Part shown: positions 6,600 through 11,954 of the stretch, piece by piece
Position numbering within the stretch: the first letter of the stretch is position 1
How the letters are laid out: each line of letters starts with the position of its first letter
Source: Planctomycetota bacterium
GTDB lineage: Bacteria; Planctomycetota; Phycisphaerae; Phycisphaerales; SM1A02
Assembly: GCA_014381385.1 (NCBI GenBank)
Contig: JACNLR010000089.1
Location: 1 to 11,954, forward strand
Reading direction: 5' to 3'
DNA: 11,954 bases
Program-made: the position numbers and the translations under genes
The notes under the pieces: generated by a model
The model's database searches: none
What the model was told of the DNA's origin: nothing
Seen by the model: only the letters and a program-made list of their open reading frames with translations

Positions 6600-7982
6600 T
6601 TATGAAGCTTTTTGTGTCATGTGGGGTAGCCCAAGCGTGAGAGTCGTAAGGACAATAAGTAGAGTGCTTGCGTACGTAGAAAACTGAATTGTGTGCGCTA
6701 AACTGAAAACTATTACGGTAAACCAAGCGGCGCTTAGACCTAACAGCGAAGGGGTGCCGCACACACGCTTTTGGGAACGAACAAAAGCGAGGAATGCAAA
6801 TGCAATCATTAGTATTATTCCAACAAGACCCTGTTCTATTGCAGTTGCAAGAACGGTGGAGTGAGGTTCGGGTGTGATGAAGCCTTCGACATCCGCAGCC
6901 AATGAAGTGGGCATTTGCGATTCGATACGTGCAAACTGCTTAAAAGTAGCCCCTCCTCCATATCCAACCCAAGGTGATTCCATCCATATTTCAAACCCTC
7001 CGCGCCACCAAACATATCGCAACCCATACGAGTTCACATATCTATCCACGCGGCGCCTTTGAAGGTCGTCTGCAACTAGATTGTGTTTGCTTGGTGGTCT
7101 TTCTGCCTGACTAATTTCGGTTGTCGATGAGACTTGCTCTACAAGTGCGGAAAATCTTCCGCTGGGAGTTGTACCCGGAATCACCAGTGCGCTTACATCT
7201 GCAATGACGATGAGCATACATACAGTGATTGCTCTTACCCTTTTGCGTCTTGATGGTAAAAAACGAAAGAGTTTCACCGCAAGCAGAATCAACGCAATGG
7301 GCAAGACTATAAATATTGTTCTGTTTCCAGCGAGCAGCAGTGAGATGGGAATAGGTAGAAGTAAAAGAAACGTGAACCAGATATCGCGTTTTGATTTTGC
7401 AGTAAGTAAAAGCCCAACTAGCAATGCTAAAATTGCGGTAGACCATAATGCAGTAAATGGTGGATACCAATGCAATCCACCGCTAAGCGTTCTTGGGGCG
7501 TATCGAATTCCATCCATTATTCCAAGCCACATTAATCCCTGAATTCCCGTATGAATTGCAACCCCAAGACCAAGTGCAAGGATGGCCCATTTTGGTTTGT
7601 TCAAGAGTGGGTACAGCGCAGGTATAATCAATAAAAGATACGGATTGACGAGCAAGTTTTTTTCGGGGTTTTCCGACCACGAAATTGAAAGAAACGCGAA
7701 AGACCACCAAGCGATAAACAATAAAAATAATGGTTTGCGAATTAAAACCGCAATGGTTTTAGCTGTTGTTGGAAGTCGCAATAGCGTTAGCGCTAACAAT
7801 GCAACACCAATGTTCGCTGGTTTTCCCGGTAGAGTAAGGAGGCATAAGCCAAGTAAGCCAATGCAAAAGTGAAGTTTAAATAGCAATTTTGCATTTTGGG
7901 TTTTGGCTGGAAAAGTTGTCAACGCCATCGAATTGGTCATCATATCCATGGTTGAGGTTAGTTTTGGTTCGTTTTCGAACAA
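6600..7982 (-). CDS. O-antigen ligase / Wzy-type polysaccharide polymerase-like membrane protein
   Basis: The 460-residue integral membrane protein has about ten to twelve hydrophobic segments and one large polar loop (about 270-375). It fits the Wzy_C/WaaL superfamily, which joins undecaprenyl-linked glycan to lipid A core, another glycan or a protein at the outer face of the inner membrane. Motifs are AGNRTIFIV (218-226), the loop helix LRYVWWRGGFEIW followed by PWVGYGGGATFKQF (321-350), and PEPHSTVLATAIEQGLVG (371-388) with a His (374) where the family often has one. Ligase versus polymerase cannot be decided from sequence. The start is uncertain: TTG at 7982 has TAATGT 6 nt upstream; ATG at 7949 would give 449 residues. 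No SD precedes either. pheT follows after 51 bp. Confidence 0.8.
   Translation of the reverse strand: MFENEPKLTSTMDMMTNSMALTTFPAKTQNAKLLFKLHFCIGLLGLCLLTLPGKPANIGVALLALTLLRLPTTAKTIAVLIRKPLFLLFIAWWSFAFLSISWSENPEKNLLVNPYLLLIIPALYPLLNKPKWAILALGLGVAIHTGIQGLMWLGIMDGIRYAPRTLSGGLHWYPPFTALWSTAILALLVGLLLTAKSKRDIWFTFLLLLPIPISLLLAGNRTIFIVLPIALILLAVKLFRFLPSRRKRVRAITVCMLIVIADVSALVIPGTTPSGRFSALVEQVSSTTEISQAERPPSKHNLVADDLQRRRVDRYVNSYGLRYVWWRGGFEIWMESPWVGYGGGATFKQFARIESQMPTSLAADVEGFITPEPHSTVLATAIEQGLVGIILMIAFAFLAFVRSQKRVCGTPSLLGLSAAWFTVIVFSLAHTIQFSTYASTLLIVLTTLTLGLPHMTQKAS
7967..7980. promoter_or_regulatory. Inverted repeat GTTCG-TTTT-CGAAC
   Basis: This 5+4+5 dyad can be extended by a further TTTG/CAAA pairing if one G is bulged. 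In the minus-strand mRNA it would be a hairpin with an AAAA loop. It lies between the two candidate starts of the ligase-like gene, so it is either in the first codons or in the leader about 17 nt before the ATG. It also lies in the divergent promoter region shared with the beta-helix gene and could be an operator. Confidence 0.3.
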
Positions 7983-8030
7983 ATTGTCACATTAGGCAGC
8001 CTAGGAAACATTAAACGAATCACTTTGTAC

Positions 8031-8060
8031 TTGCATTCCATAGTGCCTACATGGTAATAT
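8031..8060 (+). promoter_or_regulatory. Sigma-70-like promoter TTGCAT-18-TAATAT for the beta-helix gene
   Basis: TTGCAT (8031-8036) and TAATAT (8055-8060) are separated by 18 bp. Transcription would start near 8067, leaving a leader of about 23 nt that contains the Shine-Dalgarno. This explains why the earlier in-frame ATG at 8051, which lies inside the promoter, is not the start. Confidence 0.5.
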
Positions 8061-8075
8061 TTCTCATAGAGAAAG

Positions 8076-8082
8076 AAGGAGG
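8076..8082 (+). promoter_or_regulatory. Strong Shine-Dalgarno AAGGAGG
   Basis: AAGGAGG ends 7 nt before the ATG at 8090, which is ideal spacing. It fixes the start at 8090, giving a protein that opens directly with a signal peptide. It is the only strong SD seen before any gene in this window. Confidence 0.85.
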
Positions 8083-8089
8083 ATTGCAA

Positions 8090-9352
8090 ATGTTATTACA
8101 TAAGGTGGGTTTTGTTTTACTTGCAGCAGCAACAGTAACTGCAATTTCTGAAGCGACTGTGTTAACTGTTGGGCCGGGTGGGAAGTATGATTTTGAAAGA
8201 ATACAGGACGCTGTTTATGCTTCTAGCAATGGCGACGAGATTGTAGTTGCTCCTGGTATCTATGGACCTGCAGACAATTCGTGTGTCAATACAATCGGCA
8301 AAGCTGTCTGGATACACAGTAGCATGGGCGCAGAAGTAACGATTATCGATGGGGAAAACTGGGCAAGAGGGTTGCTGTGTTGGTACGGTGAAGGACCCGA
8401 TACAATTATTGAGGGCTTTACAATTCGAAACTGTAAAGCCGATGGTGGCGGGGGCGCAAAATTTGATCATGCAAGTCCAACTATTAGTGATTGCGTTTTT
8501 GAAAATAATGTTTCTGAACAATCGTATTATTATTCAGCAAGCGGCGGCGCTATATATTGCGATGCAAGTAACGCTGTTATTTCTGATTGTACCTTTATGT
8601 CAAATAACGCCGAGTACAACGGGGGTGCAATTTACAATAAAAATTTCAGTTCACCTACAATTAGTAATTGTGACTTTGAAAGCAACTCTTCTTTAAAAGG
8701 CGGCGCGATTTGCAACAGCAGTTCAAGTGACGCTGCTATTTCAGACTGCTCCTTTACATATAATTCCGCAGCATTTTATGGCGGTGCAGTGTACCTCATT
8801 GATTATTGTTCAGTCGTGATGACAGATTGCAATATGGATTATAATTCTGCGCAAATGAGCGGGGGCGCAATCTACAATCAGGGCGGTGAATTGACAACTA
8901 CCCAATGCTTGTTTAACCAAAATTTCACATTTGAAAGTGGCGGTGGCCTAACAGTAAATAACGGGTCAGCTGATATTACGTTTAGTGCATTTGAAGATAA
9001 TGTTGCTCCAATCGGAGGTGGTATATATGTAGCAAGCACATCATCTGCTGTAACGGTTGGAGATTCTGTGTTCTGTGGCAATTCTGTTGACCATATCACT
9101 GGTGATTGGACAAATGCAGGCGACAATGAGTTTTATGCGGGATGCGAGCAAGGAGCTTGTTGTACGAATGATATATGTGTGCCTCTTGATCCAGAAATGT
9201 GTGAATATGTTGCCGGTGATTTTCAAGGGCTAGGCTCTGTTTGTGCCAAAGTGGGTTGCCCTGAAGCATGTGTTGGCGATGTGAACGGCGATGGAATCGT
9301 CGATACAACGGACATCCTTGCAGTCATCGGCAGTTGGGGAATTTGCCCATAA
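8090..9352 (+). CDS. Secreted right-handed beta-helix protein with Pmp-like repeats and dockerin-like C-terminus
   Basis: This 420-residue exported protein begins with a signal peptide (MLLHKVGFVLLAAATVTAISEA). Residues about 24-110 look like the cap and first coils of a pectin-lyase-type beta-helix (GGKYDFERIQDAV, GDEIVVAPGIYGP). Residues 119-333 hold repeats of about 26 residues, each with GGA[IV]Y or GGG (152, 178, 204, 231, 258, 284, 309) and usually an FxxN (F137, F169, F196, F222, F275, F301, F328). A Cys-rich block follows (352-394, GACC...C...C...C...CP), then one dockerin-like Ca-binding motif GDVNGDGIVDTTD (396-408) and LAVIGSWGICP. The role may be surface adhesion, structure or polysaccharide binding; no catalytic residues can be assigned. 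It has its own promoter and SD. The earlier ATG at 8051 is rejected. Confidence 0.88.
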   Translation: MLLHKVGFVLLAAATVTAISEATVLTVGPGGKYDFERIQDAVYASSNGDEIVVAPGIYGPADNSCVNTIGKAVWIHSSMGAEVTIIDGENWARGLLCWYGEGPDTIIEGFTIRNCKADGGGGAKFDHASPTISDCVFENNVSEQSYYYSASGGAIYCDASNAVISDCTFMSNNAEYNGGAIYNKNFSSPTISNCDFESNSSLKGGAICNSSSSDAAISDCSFTYNSAAFYGGAVYLIDYCSVVMTDCNMDYNSAQMSGGAIYNQGGELTTTQCLFNQNFTFESGGGLTVNNGSADITFSAFEDNVAPIGGGIYVASTSSAVTVGDSVFCGNSVDHITGDWTNAGDNEFYAGCEQGACCTNDICVPLDPEMCEYVAGDFQGLGSVCAKVGCPEACVGDVNGDGIVDTTDILAVIGSWGICP

Positions 9353-9401
9353 ATTAAGTAGAACAGGCTTACTATCGCTCACTACGTAGGTTCAAACTAG
9401 C

Positions 9402-9407
9402 TATTCT
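9402..9407 (+). promoter_or_regulatory. -10-like TATTCT, 7 nt before the first lipoprotein ATG
   Basis: The 62-bp gap after the beta-helix gene ends in TATTCT-GCGTGAC-ATG. It is the same hexamer, in nearly the same position, as in front of pheT on the other strand. There is no SD before this ATG. The gap shows no clear terminator hairpin for the beta-helix gene. Confidence 0.35.
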
Positions 9408-9414
9408 GCGTGAC

Positions 9415-10014
9415 ATGAGATGCCAACGACCTATATTGCTTGCTATTTTTTCGGTTATTCTTTTTGCAGGATGTTCGGCTAACCCTCCGGTGACGGATCC
9501 ACTTTCGATTGCACCCAACGACTTTTCCATAGATGTAACGGTAGTGACTGCAGAAACGCACACGCTTGCGCATATGAAATCCTCACGGTTTGTAGTTTTT
9601 CCAAATGGAGCGTTGCACCACGGAGACGAAGATGGTTGGGGACCAAATACGCTTCCACCGCGAACGAGACTCCTTTCAAGGGAACAAATAGCAACGATTT
9701 GGAGTCGTCTTGATCAAATGGGTATGGCGTCCCCAGATCGAGCGGACGAAACGGTGAATTTACAATTACTTCCAAGGCCAAAAGATGGCTCTGTGTATAT
9801 GATCGCAATTAACGGCGACCAAAAGTATTGGAACTTTATTCGGTACATCGGTGGCGATCAGCCCGCAGACCCGGCATTTAGAAGTCTCATTCGCTTACTC
9901 GCTGGATATGCATGGTCCACAGACCAACCAGACGTTGAAGGATATGAAGAACCCATTCGATACGATCTTGGCGGTAATCCATATGAACGATACAGCGAAG
10001 GCGAACTACCGTGA
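9415..10014 (+). CDS. Predicted lipoprotein of unknown function (first of a pair)
   Basis: This 199-residue protein has a type II signal peptide with lipobox LFAGC, so C20 would be lipidated and the mature protein anchored in a membrane facing the periplasm or outside. The mature domain contains FVVFPNGALHHG (59-70), LPPRTRLLSREQIATIWSRLD (80-100), a strand block around VYMIAINGDQKYWNF (127-141) and a closing helix AFRSLIRLLAGYAW (154-167). I do not recognise a named family. The strand, then 'REQ' helix, then strands, then helix layout recurs in the next gene. It overlaps that gene by 4 bp (GTGA), so they are translationally coupled. The tail (170-199) is rich in Glu, Tyr and Pro. Start: the ATG at 9415 is followed at once by the signal peptide. 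Confidence 0.75.
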   Translation: MRCQRPILLAIFSVILFAGCSANPPVTDPLSIAPNDFSIDVTVVTAETHTLAHMKSSRFVVFPNGALHHGDEDGWGPNTLPPRTRLLSREQIATIWSRLDQMGMASPDRADETVNLQLLPRPKDGSVYMIAINGDQKYWNFIRYIGGDQPADPAFRSLIRLLAGYAWSTDQPDVEGYEEPIRYDLGGNPYERYSEGELP

Positions 10015-10481
10015 AATGGATAGGGTTAGTTTGCCTTGCATTACTTTGGGGATGCCAACAACCATTTCAAGGAAATCTAGTTCGACTTGAAATGAACGCA
10101 CCACAGCAAGCGGTGTTGTTCATAGTCACAAATGACAAAACGATTCAGTATGGCGGAGGCATTACTGCGGTCGAAGGGAAAACGACGTGGCAGGGAACGT
10201 TCGATAGAGAGCAGCGTTCACAATATCAAACATTGCTTGGCGAAACGAAGTGGACAACGACAATACCAGTGAGCGACACGAGTATTGGCTCTGGGCAGTA
10301 CAAGGTACGCATTCGTAACAAAGATGTCGACAACACATTCATGCTTTCACTTAGTGACACAAACGCAACGTCACTTTACAATTTCCTGCAAAATGTGGCA
10401 TCGGCTCGACTTGATAAACATATACAAGCCCTGCCAAAACCAAACGTAGATGTACTAATTGATAGGACAAAACAAAAATGA
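10011..10481 (+). CDS. Predicted lipoprotein of unknown function (second of a pair)
   Basis: This 156-residue protein starts at GTG 10011, which shares GTGA with the stop of the preceding lipoprotein gene. The signal peptide is very short, with lipobox LLWGC and lipidated C15; Trp at -2 is unusual but tolerable. The mature part has a strand AVLFIVTNDKTIQYGGG (34-50), a TFDREQRSQYQTLL helix (63-76), strands at 84-115 (QYKVRIRNK...TFMLSLS) and a helix ATSLYNFLQNVASARL (119-134). This follows the same order as the first lipoprotein, including an identical 'REQ', so the two may be distant paralogues. No family is recognised. Its TGA overlaps the carbonic anhydrase ATG by 4 bp. Confidence 0.75.
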   Translation: MKWIGLVCLALLWGCQQPFQGNLVRLEMNAPQQAVLFIVTNDKTIQYGGGITAVEGKTTWQGTFDREQRSQYQTLLGETKWTTTIPVSDTSIGSGQYKVRIRNKDVDNTFMLSLSDTNATSLYNFLQNVASARLDKHIQALPKPNVDVLIDRTKQK

Positions 10482-11032
10482 CCCCACAGCAAGCACTCCA
10501 GGAAATTATTGAAGGCAACGATAGGTATGTTGAAGGACGCGTCACATCTAGCAATTTGCCAGAAAGTCGTGCATTACTTGTAGATGGGCAAGCACCTATC
10601 GCTGCTATCGTTCGGTGCGCGGATTCGCGGGTTGCTCCAGAAATTGTATTCGATCAACCTCTTGGGAAGTTGTTTGTCTGTGGTGTAGCGGGAAACATTC
10701 CCACAGTAGAAATTGTAGAAAGTTTTGAGTATGCACTTGGGCATCTCGGTGTAACGCTGCTAGTTGTAATGGGCCATTCGCAGTGTGGAGCGGTGCATGC
10801 AGCACTTACGAACGAGGTTGTTCACGGAGTATTTGCACGAGTTGCACTTTCACCGGTACCAGATTTGGACGAATGCGTTGCGCATAATGCAGAGCAAGGC
10901 GTCAACACAATTTTGGAGTCTTCGAAAATGATTGAAGATGCTGTGAAAAATGGGCACGTTCAAATTGTTGCAGGCGTGCAAGACATCGCAAGTGGAAAAT
11001 TTGAATTGGTCGCACAAACTCAGTTGAACTGA
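10478..11032 (+). CDS. Beta-class carbonic anhydrase
   Basis: This 184-residue enzyme interconverts CO2 and bicarbonate using a zinc ion. Zinc ligands are C47, H100 and C103 (VRCADSR at 45-51; GHSQCGAVHAAL at 99-110), and D49/R51 form the usual catalytic dyad. FVCGVAGNI (66-74) and the closing strands IVAGVQDIASGKFEL (163-177) are also typical. It is on the short side for the class, with a reduced region between 110 and 135. It lacks a signal peptide, so it should be cytoplasmic although its two upstream neighbours are lipoproteins. The ATG overlaps the preceding stop (ATGA), making this the last gene of a coupled three-gene unit. Its 3' end overlaps the convergent three-TM gene by 13 bp. Confidence 0.92.
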   Translation: MTPQQALQEIIEGNDRYVEGRVTSSNLPESRALLVDGQAPIAAIVRCADSRVAPEIVFDQPLGKLFVCGVAGNIPTVEIVESFEYALGHLGVTLLVVMGHSQCGAVHAALTNEVVHGVFARVALSPVPDLDECVAHNAEQGVNTILESSKMIEDAVKNGHVQIVAGVQDIASGKFELVAQTQLN

Positions 11033-11415
11033 TTTTTATCAGCACCAAAGAATCCGACCTTAACTCCGTTATCTCTGAGATATCGAGTTGCGCGCGTGTT
11101 GACAAGAACTAACACAATAATGCCAAAGCAGGGAATCAAACAAAGGAATCCATTGATGACACCAAGGATTGTCGAGTTGTACACATTCGCCGCAAGTAAA
11201 ATGATGAAGATAAATGCTGCGAAGTTGGTGATGTAATATAAGAATGTGGGGATGTCGTATAACTCGTGGTTAAAAATGGAAGCGTCACCAGCATATCGAT
11301 CGTATGCCCCCATCAATGCAAAAATAATCATGAGTCCAATGCAAAGAAGCAACTGTCGCTGATTGACAGCGATTCGTTTAAGTCTAGTTTCATCCGTGTT
11401 TCTAAACAGTGTCAT
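11020..11415 (-). CDS. Small three-TM membrane protein of unknown function
   Basis: This 131-residue protein has a basic N-terminus and three hydrophobic segments (about 21-37, 56-78 and 83-105). It ends with a conserved-looking tail NTRATRYLRDNGVKVGFFGA (106-125) that I recall from small membrane proteins in several phyla with no assigned role. By the positive-inside rule both the N-terminal region and the region around 107-120 carry Arg/Lys, which is awkward for three TMs, so one segment may be re-entrant. The ATG at 11415 has a weak AGGA 9 nt upstream and a TAGGAT 8 nt upstream. The gene faces the carbonic anhydrase gene tail to tail (13-bp overlap), and its 5' end lies 45 bp from the tandem repeat array, which could hold its regulatory region. 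Confidence 0.7.
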   Translation of the reverse strand: MTLFRNTDETRLKRIAVNQRQLLLCIGLMIIFALMGAYDRYAGDASIFNHELYDIPTFLYYITNFAAFIFIILLAANVYNSTILGVINGFLCLIPCFGIIVLVLVNTRATRYLRDNGVKVGFFGADKNQFN

Positions 11416-11460
11416 GAATCAATATCCTACTGATACAACAATGGTAGCAGAGAATAAACG

Positions 11461-11908
11461 ACCCGTTGTAACGTGGCTTTGCCGTGGTTGTTGGTTGTTG
11501 TTTTCACTAGGGTCAGACCCGTTGTAACGTGGCTTTGCCGTGGTTGTTGGTTGTTGTTTTCACTAGGGTCAGACCCGTTGTAACGTGGCTTTGCCGTGGT
11601 TGTTGGTTGTTGTTTTCACTAGGGTCAGACCCGTTGTAACGTGGCTTTGCCGTGGTTGTTGGTTGTTGTTTTCACTAGGGTCAGACCCGTTGTAACGTGG
11701 CTTTGCCGTGGTTGTTGGTTGTTGTTTTCACTAGGGTCAGACCCGTTGTAACGTGGCTTTGCCGTGGTTGTTGGTTGTTGTTTTCACTAGGGTCAGACCC
11801 GTTGTAACGTGGCTTTGCCGTGGTTGTTGGTTGTTGTTTTCACTAGGGTCAGACCCGTTGTAACGTGGCTTTGCCGTGGTTGTTGGTTGTTGTTTTCACT
11901 AGGGTCAG
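11461..11908. repeat. Perfect tandem array: 8 x 56 bp, non-coding
   Basis: Eight head-to-tail units of 56 bp fill 448 bases with no mismatch between copies. Each unit starts ACCCGTTGTAACGTGGC, has two CGTGG motifs, then a doubled GTTGTTG, and ends TTTTCACTAGGGTCAG. Every junction forms the dyad GGGTC-A-GACCC; eight such dyads begin at 11510 and recur every 56 bp to 11902. The period is not a multiple of 3 and TAA/TAG occur in the unit, so all frames close on both strands. There are no spacers, so it is not a CRISPR. The plus strand is G/T-rich, the minus strand A/C-rich. Sequence after the last unit (11913-11954) is unrelated apart from a degenerate GGGTCACACC at 11929-11938. Confidence 0.97.
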
Positions 11909-11954
11909 ACCCTTATTTCATCTTCAGCGGGTCACACCTGCGCGTGGTCCGAAA

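Noticed and set aside
7967..7980. LexA/SOS box
   Set aside because: The GTTC/GAAC arms are in the opposite orientation and at a different spacing from the known Gram-positive box, and no SOS gene is adjacent.
8051..8089. Upstream ATG start for the beta-helix gene
   Set aside because: It lies within the predicted promoter -10 region, and the perfect AAGGAGG 7 nt before 8090 plus a clean signal peptide fix the later start.
11461..11908. CRISPR array
   Set aside because: The repeats are contiguous with a constant 56-bp period and no variable spacers, and there are no cas genes in the window.
11461..11908. Repetitive protein-coding region
   Set aside because: 56 is not a multiple of 3, so each copy shifts frame, and TAA and TAG (plus strand) or TAG and TGA (minus strand) close every frame within three copies.
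11461..11912. G-quadruplex array on the G-rich strand
   Set aside because: Only GG doublets and a single GGG per unit are present, with loops up to about 15 nt; a stable quadruplex is not expected.
1..11954. Defence island, prophage or transposon
   Set aside because: No integrase, transposase, terminase, restriction or toxin-antitoxin genes were found, and the genes are mostly housekeeping or envelope types.

Overview
The window looks like a piece of a planctomycete-type genome, most likely class Phycisphaerae. The main clue is a secreted beta-helix protein that ends in a Cys-rich block followed by one dockerin-like motif (GDVNGDGIVDTTD, then LAVIGSWG), a C-terminal tag common on exported proteins of that group. 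Supporting clues are a multi-CxxC zinc-ribbon protein with a Yip1-like membrane part, a short PheT, and use of the futalosine menaquinone pathway (MqnC). Taxonomy is inferred from recalled protein features; no search was run.

Layout. Positions 1-2574 (+): the 3' end of an unknown gene, a two-TM protein with an NTF2-like domain, a branched-chain aminotransferase (ilvE-type), and the zinc-ribbon/Yip1 membrane protein. Positions 2546-7982 (-), read right to left: an O-antigen ligase/polymerase-like membrane protein, pheT (phenylalanyl-tRNA synthetase beta, without the usual N-terminal tRNA-binding domain and without pheS beside it), an FTCD_C/FchA-like folate cyclodeaminase or cyclohydrolase that overlaps pheT by 4 bp, and mqnC. 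Positions 8090-11032 (+): the beta-helix protein with its own promoter and a strong Shine-Dalgarno, then a tight cassette of two small lipoproteins and a beta-carbonic anhydrase, each joined by a 4-bp overlap. Positions 11020-11415 (-): a small three-TM protein. Positions 11461-11908: eight identical, head-to-tail copies of a 56-bp non-coding repeat.

How the genes relate. The mix is mostly housekeeping: amino-acid metabolism, aminoacylation, one-carbon metabolism, menaquinone, CO2/bicarbonate, and envelope proteins. No defence system, transposase, integrase, CRISPR array, tRNA or rRNA gene was found. Both convergent gene pairs overlap at their 3' ends (29 bp and 13 bp), so there is no room for terminators between them.

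The two most notable signals are non-coding. First, the perfect 56-bp tandem array carries a GGGTCAGACCC dyad at every unit junction. Second, several non-coupled genes have a -10-like hexamer only 6-7 nt upstream of the start codon and no Shine-Dalgarno: ilvE TACAAT, mqnC TATAAT, pheT TATTCT, the first lipoprotein TATTCT. This suggests leaderless transcripts. The beta-helix gene is the exception, with a normal leader and AAGGAGG.
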